Positions 54,699 through 64,000 of a stretch of 64,000 bases of DNA are shown one piece after another (the stretch's first letter is position 1; each line of letters opens with the position of its first letter). Location: positions 135,749,726-135,813,725 of the forward strand of contig OY294067.1 of the NCBI GenBank assembly GCA_958510875.1, in the 5' to 3' direction. The position numbers and the translations under genes were made by a program. Below the pieces are notes generated by a model. The model ran no database searches. It saw nothing but the letters and a program-made list of their open reading frames with translations, and was not told the origin of the DNA. The stretch is from Endomychus coccineus. Taxonomy: Eukaryota > Arthropoda > Insecta > Coleoptera > Endomychidae.

Positions 54699-54787
54699 CT
54701 ATAACACTAATGAGTCCCCTGAAGACCTGTGGACGCCGACTTGTATCCCCATTAAAATTTTGTCAGGGGACTTGTATAGTGTTATAG
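54699..54787. repeat. Inverted repeat next to the LINE 5' end
   Basis: Arms CTATAACACTAATGAGTCCC (54,699 on) and its mirrored partner ending GTGTTATAG at 54,787, each about 24 bases, with a loop of about 40 bases. It lies about 30 bases upstream of the truncated ORF1. It may be a small hairpin-forming element end or an insertion target. Confidence 0.55.
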
Positions 54788-55731
54788 AAACGTTTGCCGA
54801 AAATCGACTAGGACGCCCATATTATATTGAAATGTATAATTTGTATGTAACGCTGTTACATACATACATACTGTTCAACCACTTTGCAGTGAGAGGCGCC
54901 GCGGGCGCCGCCGTATGTGTAATGTATATCTATGATTCATTCCATCAATGCCTCGGTGTCCTTGTTGTATATTCCAGCTTTTACTTCAAAAATTCCTTGG
55001 CGTCCGTAATTGACAACATTGTATGAGTAAGCTCGAAGTTTCGCGAGGAATATAACTGCACAATAGCTGCTGCGACTGCCCCGATGTTTTATTTTGAATA
55101 TCATAACAATTTAATAGAATTAAGGAGTGTAATACAATTTGTTCTTTGATTAATTTATGCAGATTTGACCATTGAAGCTAACCTCCAATTTTCAATCGTA
55201 GCGTTTGGACGAGTGATATTATTCCAGAATAATAAATGTTAATGGTTGAGTTGAAGGTAGTTAATTATTCCACAATGAAGATTATTTTGTATGAAACAAA
55301 ATGAAGTTATTCAAACTATTTTGTTAACGTTGTTGGGAATTTATCGAATTAATAGCGTAGCTTTTTATTATCAAACTATCAGTCATTAATTATTGATAAG
55401 AAGCTGAGATCTACCACTACAATAGGCAGCTGAGTAAATATATATATTCTGCGTTTACTCGTTTAATAAACTCTATATTTATATGAATTAATAATGAAGA
55501 TAGCCGATGTAGATGGGAGCATAACTGCCGATATACGTATTTGAACAAATTCAAATTGGTTTCAAATTAAATTTTTTTCGGTATTAGTTGTAAGGTTTTG
55601 CATCGCCCATGTCACAAGACATTTTTTCATAAAACATACACTCTCGAAGTCACTTTAGAAAATTATCCTGATCATGTTGTTTCTAACAAGGATATAGCGG
55701 GAAGTATATATATACAAATTAACTTTCGAAC
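54788..55731. other. Non-coding region
   Basis: An ORF from 54,619 to 55,026 on + runs antisense to the LINE and is not credible. A GC-rich patch GGCGCCGCGGGCGCC at 54,893-54,910 stands out from the AT-rich surroundings. Otherwise AT-rich and featureless. Confidence 0.4.
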
Positions 55732-55945
55732 TACCGAAAAATAGTTTTTAAAAATGAATTATTTTTATTAGAGCTTTATTACAAAATGATGTTCAATCTT
55801 TCAAGTCTAATTCTTAAATAACTACATTATATTGAATTAGTCACATGGATATTTCATGTTGTCTGCATTTTTATCTTGTCACTTGGTGTCATATTGTGCT
55901 GATGTAGGAATTCTCTGAAATGTGTTCCAGGACAGGCTGTATGCT
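55732..55945 (-). repeat. LTR (3') of the outer errantivirus-like relic
   Basis: About 214 bp, matching 63,370-63,585 with a few percent difference by eye: CTACCGAAAAATAGTTTT at one end and TTCCAGGACAGGCTG at the other. The pair frames a minus-strand env/integrase relic. Exact ends and target duplication were not determined. Confidence 0.65.
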
Positions 55946-55962
55946 ATATAATGCCTCCCTTC

Positions 55963-57249
55963 TTAGAACGAAGCTTCCTTCGGAAGTTGTACTTTATTTC
56001 CGTGTAGTGGAAGTTGAATTGTAGGAGTTTTTTTTTTACTTCGATTCTCTTTGATTCCTATGTATAGGATAATAGTCCAGATGCTTGGAATGTGGTATTT
56101 GAAGGATTCTTCTATAATAGGTATAATATTGTTTGATGGAAGTTCTTCCAAATTCAGAGCCTTTAAGTCCACACTGAATTTTAATTTGTTAATCACAAGA
56201 GGTTGTCCATATGTGCTGTCTAGGTACGTCATCTCATGATTGTGGAAATACGTTTCACATGTGTGTTGTTTTATCACGTAGATTCCAGTTAGTTGCCTGG
56301 ATTCTGTTCCTTCTTGACAATTAATTTTTATTTCTTCTTTTTGCGAGAATATTCCACGATATTGATTAATTTCAGGGATGATTTCTATATGGTTTCATGA
56401 GATGTTCAAATGAATATACTGACATTGGCTTGAATTTCCATTAAGTAATATTCCTTCCTCGCTTAATAAGTTATGATTACTTTGGATGTAATTAGGACAT
56501 TGATATATTTTGCCTTTCATACAATTGTTGTTTAGAGGTTTAATAATGTTGTCTTTAGTATTCAATAGATATTTTATATCGGGAATTATAGTTACAAATT
56601 ATGATTCGTATTTAGTTGGAATTGGGTGTGAATAGTAGAGCTCGAACTCTTTGTCAAAATCAATTGGGACTGACAAGGAATAATTAATTGTGGAAGATTC
56701 GATTTTACAATTAATTTTTATTATACATTCGGAATCTAATATGTTTTCGTATTTATTCGTAATTCAAAGGGTAGATTTTCTTTATAGAGTGAAGATATTT
56801 TTTGTAATGCCAAGAATAGATCTCTAGTCTTCATTATGCTGGGATGTAGAGTATTCAATTTGCAAAATGTGATGAAGTTCTCAACATCTTGTAAGATGTT
56901 TAAAATAGTATTATAAGGTATTAACAATTGATTATATGAGTCTTTTGCGAATAGGATATCTTCAGTAATAGCTACACGTTTCACTTATATACCCAATTGA
57001 AGGATCTCCGATTTTAGCACCATTTCGTTATGATGTATGTGCTCTATAGTGTTATTGAAATTTTCGATGATTTGTTGATTCAGAGAGTATTGCAGTTTTG
57101 ATTGATTTTGTATATTATGTTGATTGGTTTCCATATGTTCCAAAATTTTATTGAACCTTCCGCCATCTTGTGGCTCTAGGTTGCCAGTAAACATTTTTAT
57201 AACAGAGCCTAGTCCGATTAAACCTCTTCTGTTTCTGATTTAACCAGAA
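55963..57249 (-). pseudogene. Errantivirus-like env relic, transmembrane half
   Basis: Minus strand. 56,985-57,194 begins after an R-x-x-R furin-type site and Gly-rich fusion-peptide-like stretch, followed by the Asn/Gln-rich helix. 56,736-56,984 and 55,963-56,277 continue in other frames to a membrane anchor (I-P-S-I-W-T-I-I-L-Y-I-G-I) and tail. Frameshifts and stops are present. The N-terminal half lies at 62,485-62,790, separated by the young Gypsy insertion. Confidence 0.72.
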
Positions 57250-57253
57250 TGTA

Positions 57254-57554
57254 TGTAGGATGAATTGAATAACCCAGTGAATTTAATTAACTTTAATGAA
57301 ATGATATTATATTAACACTTTGTTTATATCCGATTTATGCAATATAGATATTTAACTAGATAATCACACTAATAACTATCTCGATGAAAGAGTCAAATGT
57401 TCGCAGCGGGAAAACCGTCTTTTTCCCCGTCTGCCGTCTCCGTCGTTCCCTTCTTCACTATCCGCACAAGTGTTACCACCCTTCCTTCTAGGATGGTACC
57501 TGCTCCTTCTTAGGCCCTGCTGGAGGGTTGTTGCCAGATCGGGCAATTCCCACA
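57254..57554 (-). repeat. 3' LTR of the young Gypsy element
   Basis: 301 bp. Its minus-strand form runs TGTGGG...CCTACA. The integrase frame runs into it and stops at 57,488. It differs from the other LTR by G/A and C/T at two positions. No clear polypurine tract stands next to it. Confidence 0.9.
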
Positions 57555-58155
57555 TTTCGGCCATCCTGTGAATCATTCGCCTCGGATGATAAACTGTCTA
57601 CTTCCACCCATGGCTTCATGTACTCGTTACAAGAAGTGGTTTTGATTGGCCCTTCATGACATCCCTCTTTGGCTACGTCATACGTATTATTGAGTTTCGA
57701 TTTTACAATACGATATGGACCCAAAAATTTTGGTTTCAGCTTGCATCCTGGACCAAACTGTGTTCGTTTTATTGCTACAAGATCTCCAGTGCAATATTTT
57801 CTTGGTGGTCGTCGTCGTAAGTTATATGTTCTTTTATTTTCTAATTGAACTTTCAATATCTGTTCCTTCGCGTCTCGTCGCAGTTCGTCGCGGTTGTCAT
57901 CAAAATTGTCTATAAATTCCCTTTCTAGAATTTCTTTAATTCTTATGTCAGTTTTATTTCGCATTTTCGTTCCCAACATCAATTCAAAAGGTGTTCTGTT
58001 AATGCTCCTATGGAATGTGGAATTCAGCACTTGCTGAAGCTGGTCAATGTATTTATACCACTTCGCAGGCTCATTCAAGCATAGTTTCGTCAGTACTGGA
58101 ATTATCACTCTATTAACCCTCTCAACTTGACCATTTGATCTCGGTAAACCTGTTG
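57488..58155 (-). pseudogene. Gypsy integrase C-terminal part (GPY/F domain)
   Basis: The frame picks up from the integrase core at Q-H-Y-T-V-T-T-G-L-P-R-S-N-G-Q-V-E-R-V-N-R, whose Glu is the last DDE residue, and continues to 57,488. The C-terminal G-P-Y motif (K-F-L-G-P-Y-R-I-V) and a Tyr/Arg-rich linker are present. Relative to related integrases, the residues around the second catalytic Asp are missing just upstream and the frame is shifted there. Confidence 0.75.
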
Positions 58156-59475
58156 TAACTGTATAATGTTGAATACCTTCATCGCTATTCTAGAGGGATT
58201 ACCAAAATTCTTTTTCTGTATTTCTAACTTCGTTATTAATTCTTTCGTCGTTGTGGATTTCGTGGGATACAGCCAGACAAACTTTGTAAAAGCGTCAATA
58301 ACAACTAAAATATGGTTATAACGTTTGCTGGTTGATTCCAGGGGTCCTAAATGATCAACATGATAGGTATCAAGTGGACTTTCGCCCTTCGCTATCGGGT
58401 TCAGAAATCCCTCTTTTTTACCATTTTTTCTATTCCGTAGAATACAGTGTACACAATTCGAAATACATTTAACTATTTTCGATTCCAACTCAGGTATAAA
58501 AAATTCTTGTTTTATTGATCTTTCAGTAATATTAGCGGCAAAATGCCCTTCACCGTGTGCACTTTTTATTATTTCACTTTGCATCGATTTTGGTGTCACC
58601 ATCAACTCTGATCCTTCAATAAATTTGAATAAAATTCCGTCTCTTATTATATAATCGTTGTATTCTTTCTCTTTCAATATTTCCTTGATAGCTTGTATCT
58701 TCTCATCACCTTCCTGTGCATTTTCAATTCTTGATATTATTCCATCAGCTAGAATAGATGCTACTGGATATCGACTAAGTGAATCCACATGAGGTAATCG
58801 GGTACCTGCACGGTGTTCTATGACATAGTCGAATTCTTGTAGTAGAAGAAACCACCTTGCCACGCGTGTGCTCAAATCTTTCTTGTCCATTGTCTTCTGG
58901 AAAGCTAGGCAATCTGTAATAATTTTGAACTTATTGCCAAGTAAGTAAACTCTAAACTTCTTTATAGCGTCAATCACAGCAAGAACTTCAAGTTCATAGC
59001 TCGAATACTTTTTTCCAGCATCTGTTGTCTTCTTACTCGAATAATACACAGGGTGTAGGTAACTATCTTCAGATGATCTCTGCATAAGTATAGCTCCAAA
59101 ACCTTCTAAGCTTGCGTCTGTATGTACTTCTGTCTCTGCTCCTTGTTTGAATATTTTCAGCACTGGCTGCTCGCTCAGCAATTGTTTTAGATTTTGAAAT
59201 GCATCCTTTTCTTGCATTCCAAAATGAAAACTTATGTCTTTCTTAAGCATATCACTCAAAGGTCGTGCTATTATAGAATAGCTGGGTATAAATTTCCGGA
59301 AGTAGCCCGTTAATCCGAGAAAACTTTGTACTTGTTTTGTTGTTGTCGGTTCTGTGAAATTGAGCACGGCTTTTGTTTTACCCTTGGATGGGAAAACTTC
59401 ACCTCCTTCTATTATATGTCCCAAAAACTCTACTCTTCTCTTAAGGAATTGGCACTTTCTCATGTTTATCTCCAA
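58105..59475 (-). pseudogene. Gypsy RT thumb - RNase H - integrase N-terminus and core start
   Basis: 456 codons open. RT connection Y-F-R-K-F-I-P near residue 55. RNase H has H-T-D-A-S near 117 and E-L-E-V-L-A-V near 160, with H-V-D-S-L-S-R near the end. The integrase H-x3-H...C-x2-C finger is at about 305-340, followed by core D in Y-H-V-D-H-L-G. Translation leaves the family pattern after G-N-P-S-R-I at about 58,190, where a deletion removes the second catalytic Asp region and shifts frame. Confidence 0.85.
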
Positions 59476-61721
59476 TCCATAGGTTTTTGCCGTTTGAAGC
59501 AGTATTTTAACCTTTCGATTCCTTCTCTAATATCAGCGGATGGGATGATCACATCATCCATGTACATCAAAACTATTCCACGGCTAGCTAACTCATGGAA
59601 AACGACATTAATAAACCTCTGAAAAACAGCCGGTGAATTACAAAGTCCAAATGGAACTTTCAAAAATTGAAACTGACCATCATGTGTTACAAAGGAAGTA
59701 TATTTTTGGCTTGCTTCCTTAACAGCAACATGGAAAAATCCATTTTTCAAGTCTATTGTGCTAAAAATTCGTGGGTCCTGCAAGTCTTCTATTAGCGGAA
59801 GTGGAAATCTATCTTTCTCTATGATTAGATTTATCTTCCTGTAATCAATACAAATTCTAGGAGATCCGTCTTTCTTCTTAACTACCACTATCGGACTGGC
59901 ATATTCTGAGCAGCTGGGTACTACAATTTCATCTTTCAGCCATTGTTCCACTTGTGTCTTAACAATATTTCTTTCGTGGAATGGTAATCGCGTCGGTCTA
60001 GAATATATTGGTCGCTCTTCTTTCACAATAATCGTCATTTCTACATTAGTAGTCTTTACTTTTTCTGGTTTATAGTCTGAAACTATTTCTTCAACTTCTC
60101 GCCTATATTCATCATTGGTTATGTGAGCCGTATCAATTTCATCAAGGTCTGTGGTTATGTGCAAAAGAGTATCTAACTGTTGTCGTTGAACATGTATCCC
60201 GTTTTTATTTATAGTGACTTCAGCTTGATTTAAGAGATCCTGTCCCACAATAGCTTCTATTGGCATAACGTCATTCGAAACAACGTGAATAATCGTAGGA
60301 AAGTCATCGTCTAGTTTTATTGTATCTCCGAAAAATCCATTAGTTTCTACTTTACCTCTTCCGAATCCAGTTAATGTTAGTTTTGAGTTACATAGCCGGG
60401 GAGATCCCAATTTCTTATAAGTTTCTTCGCAAACTAAATTGACCTGACTTCCTGTGTCGATCAGAACATTGACCTCTAATTTTCCAATAATCGCTTTTCT
60501 AATCATTTTTCCATTCACGTCTGTGGAAATGCTAGTTACTGGAGCTGAGCTGGTTGCATTTGGTTCCTTCTCCTTACATTCGTTTGCACGATGTCCGAAT
60601 TTTTGGCATTTGAAGCACTTCAAACCCAAATGTTTCGATTTGCAATTGGACGACAGATGTCCTATGTCACCACAGTTAAAACAACGTACATCTCGTTTGC
60701 CTCTTGAGTCGTATCTACTCGCGTTGTTATGATTGCTTGTCTTGCTCGGATTATTTTGGTTACTTATTCCAGAATTTGCCGTATTTCTGTTCGGCTGAAT
60801 TGTATTCTTATATCTAATCTTCTCATAAAGATCAAGTTTCTTCTTGAAATCCCTGATCGTTTCTGCACCATACAATATGACTTTATGGCTTACATCGTCA
60901 CTTATCCCATCAATAACATATTGTATAAGCGCTTCGTCCTCAATATAACCTCGACTAGCTATTTCTTTCATTATAAGAAAATATTCCTGCAATGTTTCGC
61001 CCCTTCTAATTTTTCGTTTACTCATCGTTTCATGCAAAACAGCACTATTGATCTTTGATGAAAATTCTTCTTTCAAGGATCGTTTCAGCTCGGTCCAAGT
61101 TGTGATTCGTCTCTCACTTTGTATAAATAATTTCGCAAGTCCTTTCAATGATCTCTTAGCAAAAATAAAAGTCTGTAGATCGTCCCAACCTAGTAATTTG
61201 GCGTTGTCTTCGAATTCGGTTATCCATCTATTTATAGAATAATTATCTTCACCATTAAATGAACGGATTGAATCTTCGATATCTTTAAACGTCATCATAA
61301 ACTTGGGAGTATTCGTCCTAGTAGATGAAGCATTGTCTTCAATAATGTCTTCGTTATTTTCGGAGTCTACGTCATCGGCTTCGTCATCGCCTTCGTCGTT
61401 AATATTAAGTGAATTCAAATCAATTAAATGCATGCAAATTCGTTCCGCTACTACGTCTTTATTTCCATTGTAGTCTATGCCTAAGATATGACAAATCGAC
61501 GTCAAATCTTGATCTGTCAAATTATTAGTCACAAAGTCTATCTTTACTCTATATTCGTCAGTGGTTTCATTAAAACCAAAACCAGGAAATTTTCGAATCC
61601 TACCTCTGTTCCCTCTGTCACCGTTCTCCTCGAATATGAACTTATGTAAAGCTCTAATTGTAAAAACTGAAGCCTTTTTAATGTTTTCAGCTATATGCAC
61701 AATTTGGCCTAAAGTCTCCAT
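59466..61721 (-). CDS. Gypsy Gag-protease-RT polyprotein (751 aa, then frame break)
   Basis: ATG 61,721. Gag capsid-type helices lie at about 150-300, and two CCHC knuckles at 347-360 and 369-382. The retropepsin is I-D-T-G-S at 421-425. RT runs from about 560, with S-T-I-D-L-K-N-G-F-F-H (motif A) and Y-M-D-D at 720-723. The frame ends soon after, because an A is missing from an A-run near 59,480; the adjoining frame (58,105-59,475) continues the same protein. The Gag-Pro-RT portion is otherwise open. It codes for the particle and copying enzymes of the LTR retrotransposon. Confidence 0.92.
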   Translation of the reverse strand: METLGQIVHIAENIKKASVFTIRALHKFIFEENGDRGNRGRIRKFPGFGFNETTDEYRVKIDFVTNNLTDQDLTSICHILGIDYNGNKDVVAERICMHLIDLNSLNINDEGDDEADDVDSENNEDIIEDNASSTRTNTPKFMMTFKDIEDSIRSFNGEDNYSINRWITEFEDNAKLLGWDDLQTFIFAKRSLKGLAKLFIQSERRITTWTELKRSLKEEFSSKINSAVLHETMSKRKIRRGETLQEYFLIMKEIASRGYIEDEALIQYVIDGISDDVSHKVILYGAETIRDFKKKLDLYEKIRYKNTIQPNRNTANSGISNQNNPSKTSNHNNASRYDSRGKRDVRCFNCGDIGHLSSNCKSKHLGLKCFKCQKFGHRANECKEKEPNATSSAPVTSISTDVNGKMIRKAIIGKLEVNVLIDTGSQVNLVCEETYKKLGSPRLCNSKLTLTGFGRGKVETNGFFGDTIKLDDDFPTIIHVVSNDVMPIEAIVGQDLLNQAEVTINKNGIHVQRQQLDTLLHITTDLDEIDTAHITNDEYRREVEEIVSDYKPEKVKTTNVEMTIIVKEERPIYSRPTRLPFHERNIVKTQVEQWLKDEIVVPSCSEYASPIVVVKKKDGSPRICIDYRKINLIIEKDRFPLPLIEDLQDPRIFSTIDLKNGFFHVAVKEASQKYTSFVTHDGQFQFLKVPFGLCNSPAVFQRFINVVFHELASRGIVLMYMDDVIIPSADIREGIERLKYCFKRQKPMDWR

Positions 61722-62161
61722 TGTTATAACAAACTTTGTTTAAAATTTTTTTAATTTAAAGTCTATCTATCACTAACTGCTAATAAAGTCAATATAAAGT
61801 TCGATTAACAAATATACTTAAAAGGATTACTCACATTAATGTTCAAAATGTAGGTTTATTGTTCTCAATTTGAGGTTCCTAAAAACGTTTGCACTAGCCG
61901 TTTTATTATCTCTATCCTCCGGTCCGTTTACTGTATCGTCCCTCGTCTCTGCTACCCTCTAAAACACACCACTACACAGCTGCACTATCTGCTTGTTGCA
62001 CTTTATGAGTTTAGGGTCACTTCTACGTAATAATTCCAATGTTTTATGAAACCTATCGTCACAATCACGATGTTTAAAACCTTTAATCATCAATTTCACT
62101 ACCACATCTCTAATTGTTCACTAGATAGTCAAGTCACCTTTTGAAAGTTTTTATTTTACGT
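61722..62161 (-). other. Gypsy 5' leader
   Basis: 440 bases between the primer site and the Gag ATG. No ORF. It would hold the packaging signal of the element, but nothing specific can be pointed to. Confidence 0.6.
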
Positions 62162-62179
62162 ATCCCGGTTGAGCCCCCA
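62162..62179 (-). promoter_or_regulatory. Primer-binding site of the young Gypsy element
   Basis: The minus strand reads TGGGGGCTCAACCGGGAT, four bases from the 5' LTR end. From memory it matches the tRNA-Pro primer site at 16 of 18 positions. The position and the TGG start support it. Which tRNA is used should be checked against the host tRNA set. Confidence 0.7.
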
Positions 62180-62183
62180 AAAT

Positions 62184-62484
62184 TGTAGGATGAATTGAAT
62201 AACCCAGTGAATTTAATTAACTTTAATGAAATGATATTATATTAACACTTTGTTTATATCCGATTTATGCAATATAGATATTTAACTAGATAATCACACT
62301 AATAACTATCTCGATAAAAGAGTCAAATGTTCGCAGCGGGAAAACCGTCTTTTTCCCCGTCTGCCGTCTTCGTCGTTCCCTTCTTCACTATCCGCACAAG
62401 TGTTACCACCCTTCCTTCTAGGATGGTACCTGCTCCTTCTTAGGCCCTGCTGGAGGGTTGTTGCCAGATCGGGCAATTCCCACA
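62184..62484 (-). repeat. 5' LTR of the young Gypsy element
   Basis: 301 bp, transcription start side for the minus-strand element. It is identical to the other LTR except at two positions. A ttttccccgtctgccgtc block and a TTATCGAGATAGTTATTAG block on the minus strand are candidates for promoter elements, but no clear TATA box was chosen. Confidence 0.9.
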
Positions 62485-63368
62485 TGTATGTATTATTATT
62501 TATTTCTTCTTTGATAATAATTTGACTGCATGTAACCATTTTGTTGTAGTTATCTAGTTCATGAGAGTAAAGTGTATTGTTTACAGTGGTTGACTTAAAA
62601 TTTTCGTACTGGGTGTTTAAAGTATTATATTCATCGTATAGGGGTTGCAGATTGTAGTAATGGACGAATATATGTTCAGTTTGTTGCAGCTTGGCGGGCC
62701 CTAGGTTAATTGGTAGAAGCCCCAAGTTTGAAGTTATATTTTTTTATGTCTGCTCCTCGTTCAACTGAGACGGACCCGGAATATAAGTTTTCTGCTTATG
62801 TCGTTTAATATTAGATAGATGAATATTTTTCGTTGTGTTACCATGTTTGGGTATTATCTGGTAGAGTTTCTCTATGCTCATTTGCTTTATTAATTACTCG
62901 TTCCTTTTCTTGTTGGATATCGAGATTTAATTTTTTATATAGTAATTTCATTTTTTCCCTGTGGTTCGAAATATAATTATCTGCCAATTGTTTTTCTAGT
63001 TCAATGTTAAAAGGAGATTGAGTTTGTAAGTGACCGGTTATAATTTCGTAAGGTCGTAGATTAGTCACAGAGTGTATTGAATTATTGTAGGCTAGTGGAG
63101 CATAATTGATTTTTGTTTCTATATGTTTATTTTGATATTCTCTTTGATTATTCAATAGTCTTATGTGTTCAATCAAAGTGGAGTGGAATCTTTCCACGAT
63201 CCCATTTGATTCTGGGTGTTGAGAACTTATAAAATGCAGTTTTACCTTATGAGTTTGTAATAACTGTTTTACTAGACTGTTTTTAAATTCTAAACCGTTA
63301 TCAGATATTATTTGCTCTGGTATACAGTGGTGTGTAAAATATCTTATGAGAATATTAACTTACTTACC
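62485..63368 (-). pseudogene. Errantivirus-like integrase end and env N-terminus relic
   Basis: The minus strand from 63,368 holds the integrase core from I-I-S-D-N-G through V-E-R-F-H, then 62,838-63,197 (119 aa; integrase C-terminal half, matching 2270-2600 in the first copy). Next comes the env surface-subunit start (62,490-62,725: L-L-P-I-N-L-G-P-A-K-L-Q), cut by the Gypsy insertion at 62,485. Gag, protease, RT and the integrase N-terminus are missing: the integrase is fused almost directly to the 5' LTR at about 63,370. Confidence 0.75.
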
Positions 63369-63369
63369 T

Positions 63370-63585
63370 ACCGAAAAATAGTTTTCAAAAATGAATTATT
63401 TTTATTAGACCTTTATTACAAAATGATGTTCAATCTTTAAAGTCTAATTCTTAACTGACTACATTATATTGAATTAGTCACATGGATATTTTATGTTGTC
63501 TGCATTATTATCTTGTCACTTGGTGTCGTATGTTACTGATGTAGGAATTCTCTGAAATGTGTTCCAGGACAGGCTGCTGTATGTT
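63370..63585 (-). repeat. LTR (5') of the outer errantivirus-like relic
   Basis: Matches 55,732-55,945. It sits right against the integrase fragment, so a deletion removed leader, gag, protease, RT and part of integrase. Confidence 0.65.
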
Positions 63586-63609
63586 TATACGTGAAATATT
63601 CACATAGGG

Positions 63610-64000
63610 ATATAGATAGATAGATCACTTTATTGCAATTATCATTAAAATGATTCACAAAATTTTTAATTCATACCTAAGCCTAACCTTAATACTAGAC
63701 TAGAATATAAAATGAATCATTGATGAGATAAAACAAAATATAATAGCTGTACCACGTGAATCGAAAAATATGAATTATAAAACTATAAAATTGAGAATTT
63801 ACTAGATATGTGTCATAAATTCCTATCACATCCGTATTCTTTCACAGAATAATAAACTTTACTGGCTAGTAATGTGAATATAGATATCCTAAATAATTTT
63901 TGATTTGTTAAGTCTTTTATGTTTGGTGGTATTTTGTTGAATGTATCTACTGATTTATAAAATGAACTGTAAACTATATGTGGAGTATCTAGGCACCTAA
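63610..64000 (-). pseudogene. 3' end of a LINE: RT protein C-terminus, UTR and tail
   Basis: The minus strand from the window edge is open to a TGA at 63,813-63,815: C-L-D-T-P-H-I-V-Y-S-S-F-Y, F-N-K-I-P-P-N-I-K and Y-Y-S-V-K-E-Y. This is the C-terminal pattern of insect non-LTR retrotransposon RT proteins (compare F-N-x-L-P...I-R). A UTR follows, then AATAAAG and a (ATCT)n tail at about 63,612-63,630. The tail marks the true 3' end. The rest of the element lies outside the window. Confidence 0.7.

Larger units (their letters stand above)
57254..62484 (-). mobile_element. Young Ty3/Gypsy element, 5231 bp, nested in env relic
   Basis: The two 301-bp LTRs (57,254-57,554 and 62,184-62,484) start TGTAGG and end CCCACA on the plus strand and differ at 2 sites. 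They are flanked by a 4-bp duplication TGTA (57,250-57,253 and 62,485-62,488). The minus strand codes Gag-Pro-RT-RH-IN in what was one long frame. A 1-base loss near 59,480 and a deletion in the integrase break it. With 99.3% LTR identity it inserted recently and probably used proteins made in trans. Confidence 0.95.

Noticed and set aside
54619..55026. 135-aa plus-strand ORF
   Set aside because: Antisense to the LINE ORF1 start and the adjacent hairpin, with no recognisable domain.

Overview
The window looks like arthropod, most likely insect, nuclear DNA. It is AT-rich and no intact single-copy host gene could be recognised. Almost everything identifiable is a mobile element or a relic of one, often nested: Ty3/Gypsy retrotransposons including env-bearing errantivirus-like copies, a Polinton/Maverick, Penelope-like elements (PLEs), an R1-type LINE, a Mutator-like DNA transposon and long-inverted-repeat MITEs. 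No rRNA, tRNA or CRISPR was seen. All family names come from reading motifs; no database search was run.

Layout. 1-6.0 kb: two decayed errantivirus-like copies tail-to-tail, one + and one -. 6.0-10.2 kb: a decayed 412/mdg1-type Gypsy element on -, with a tRNA-Arg-like primer site, split by a 1.5-kb solo-LTR-like insertion (4-bp duplication). 11,125-23,283: a complete 12.16-kb Polinton with AG...CT ends, TIRs of about 1.3 kb and a 6-bp target duplication. 24.0-25.3 kb: a fold-back element built of 145-bp repeats. 25.8-29.1 kb: two PLE copies fused 5'-to-5'. 30.6-31.4 kb: an inverted pair of Cys-rich gene relics. 33,752-35,396: a mariner-type MITE (TA duplication). 39,208-41,734: a deleted Mutator-like transposon with a 9-bp duplication. 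45.3-47.6 kb: a transposon-gene relic and a decayed Polinton-type DNA polymerase B. 49.8-51.8 kb: env and PLE fragments. 51.8-54.7 kb: an R1-type LINE on -. 55.7-63.6 kb: an errantivirus relic on - whose env is split by a young Gypsy element (57,254-62,484; LTRs differ at 2 of 301 positions). 63.6-64.0 kb: the 3' end of another LINE.

The Polinton is the centrepiece. From left to right it carries a packaging ATPase, a conserved unknown protein, a fibre-like coiled-coil protein, a chromodomain integrase, a PLA2-domain core-like protein, an adenain-type protease, a penton-like minor capsid protein, a 59-aa protein, a major capsid gene broken by two stops, a spliced MSV199-like gene and, on -, a membrane-anchored unknown. 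It has a virion-type gene set plus integrase but no DNA polymerase B. The protease has no usable start codon and sits in the -1 frame after a classical A_AAA_AAC slippery heptamer placed at the end of the PLA2 gene. This predicts a retrovirus-style frameshift fusion in a DNA element. The TIRs and the adjacent region are made of short tandem units carrying CAGCTG, CACGTG and TGACGTCA palindromes, suggesting host-factor-driven control or a replication/packaging signal.
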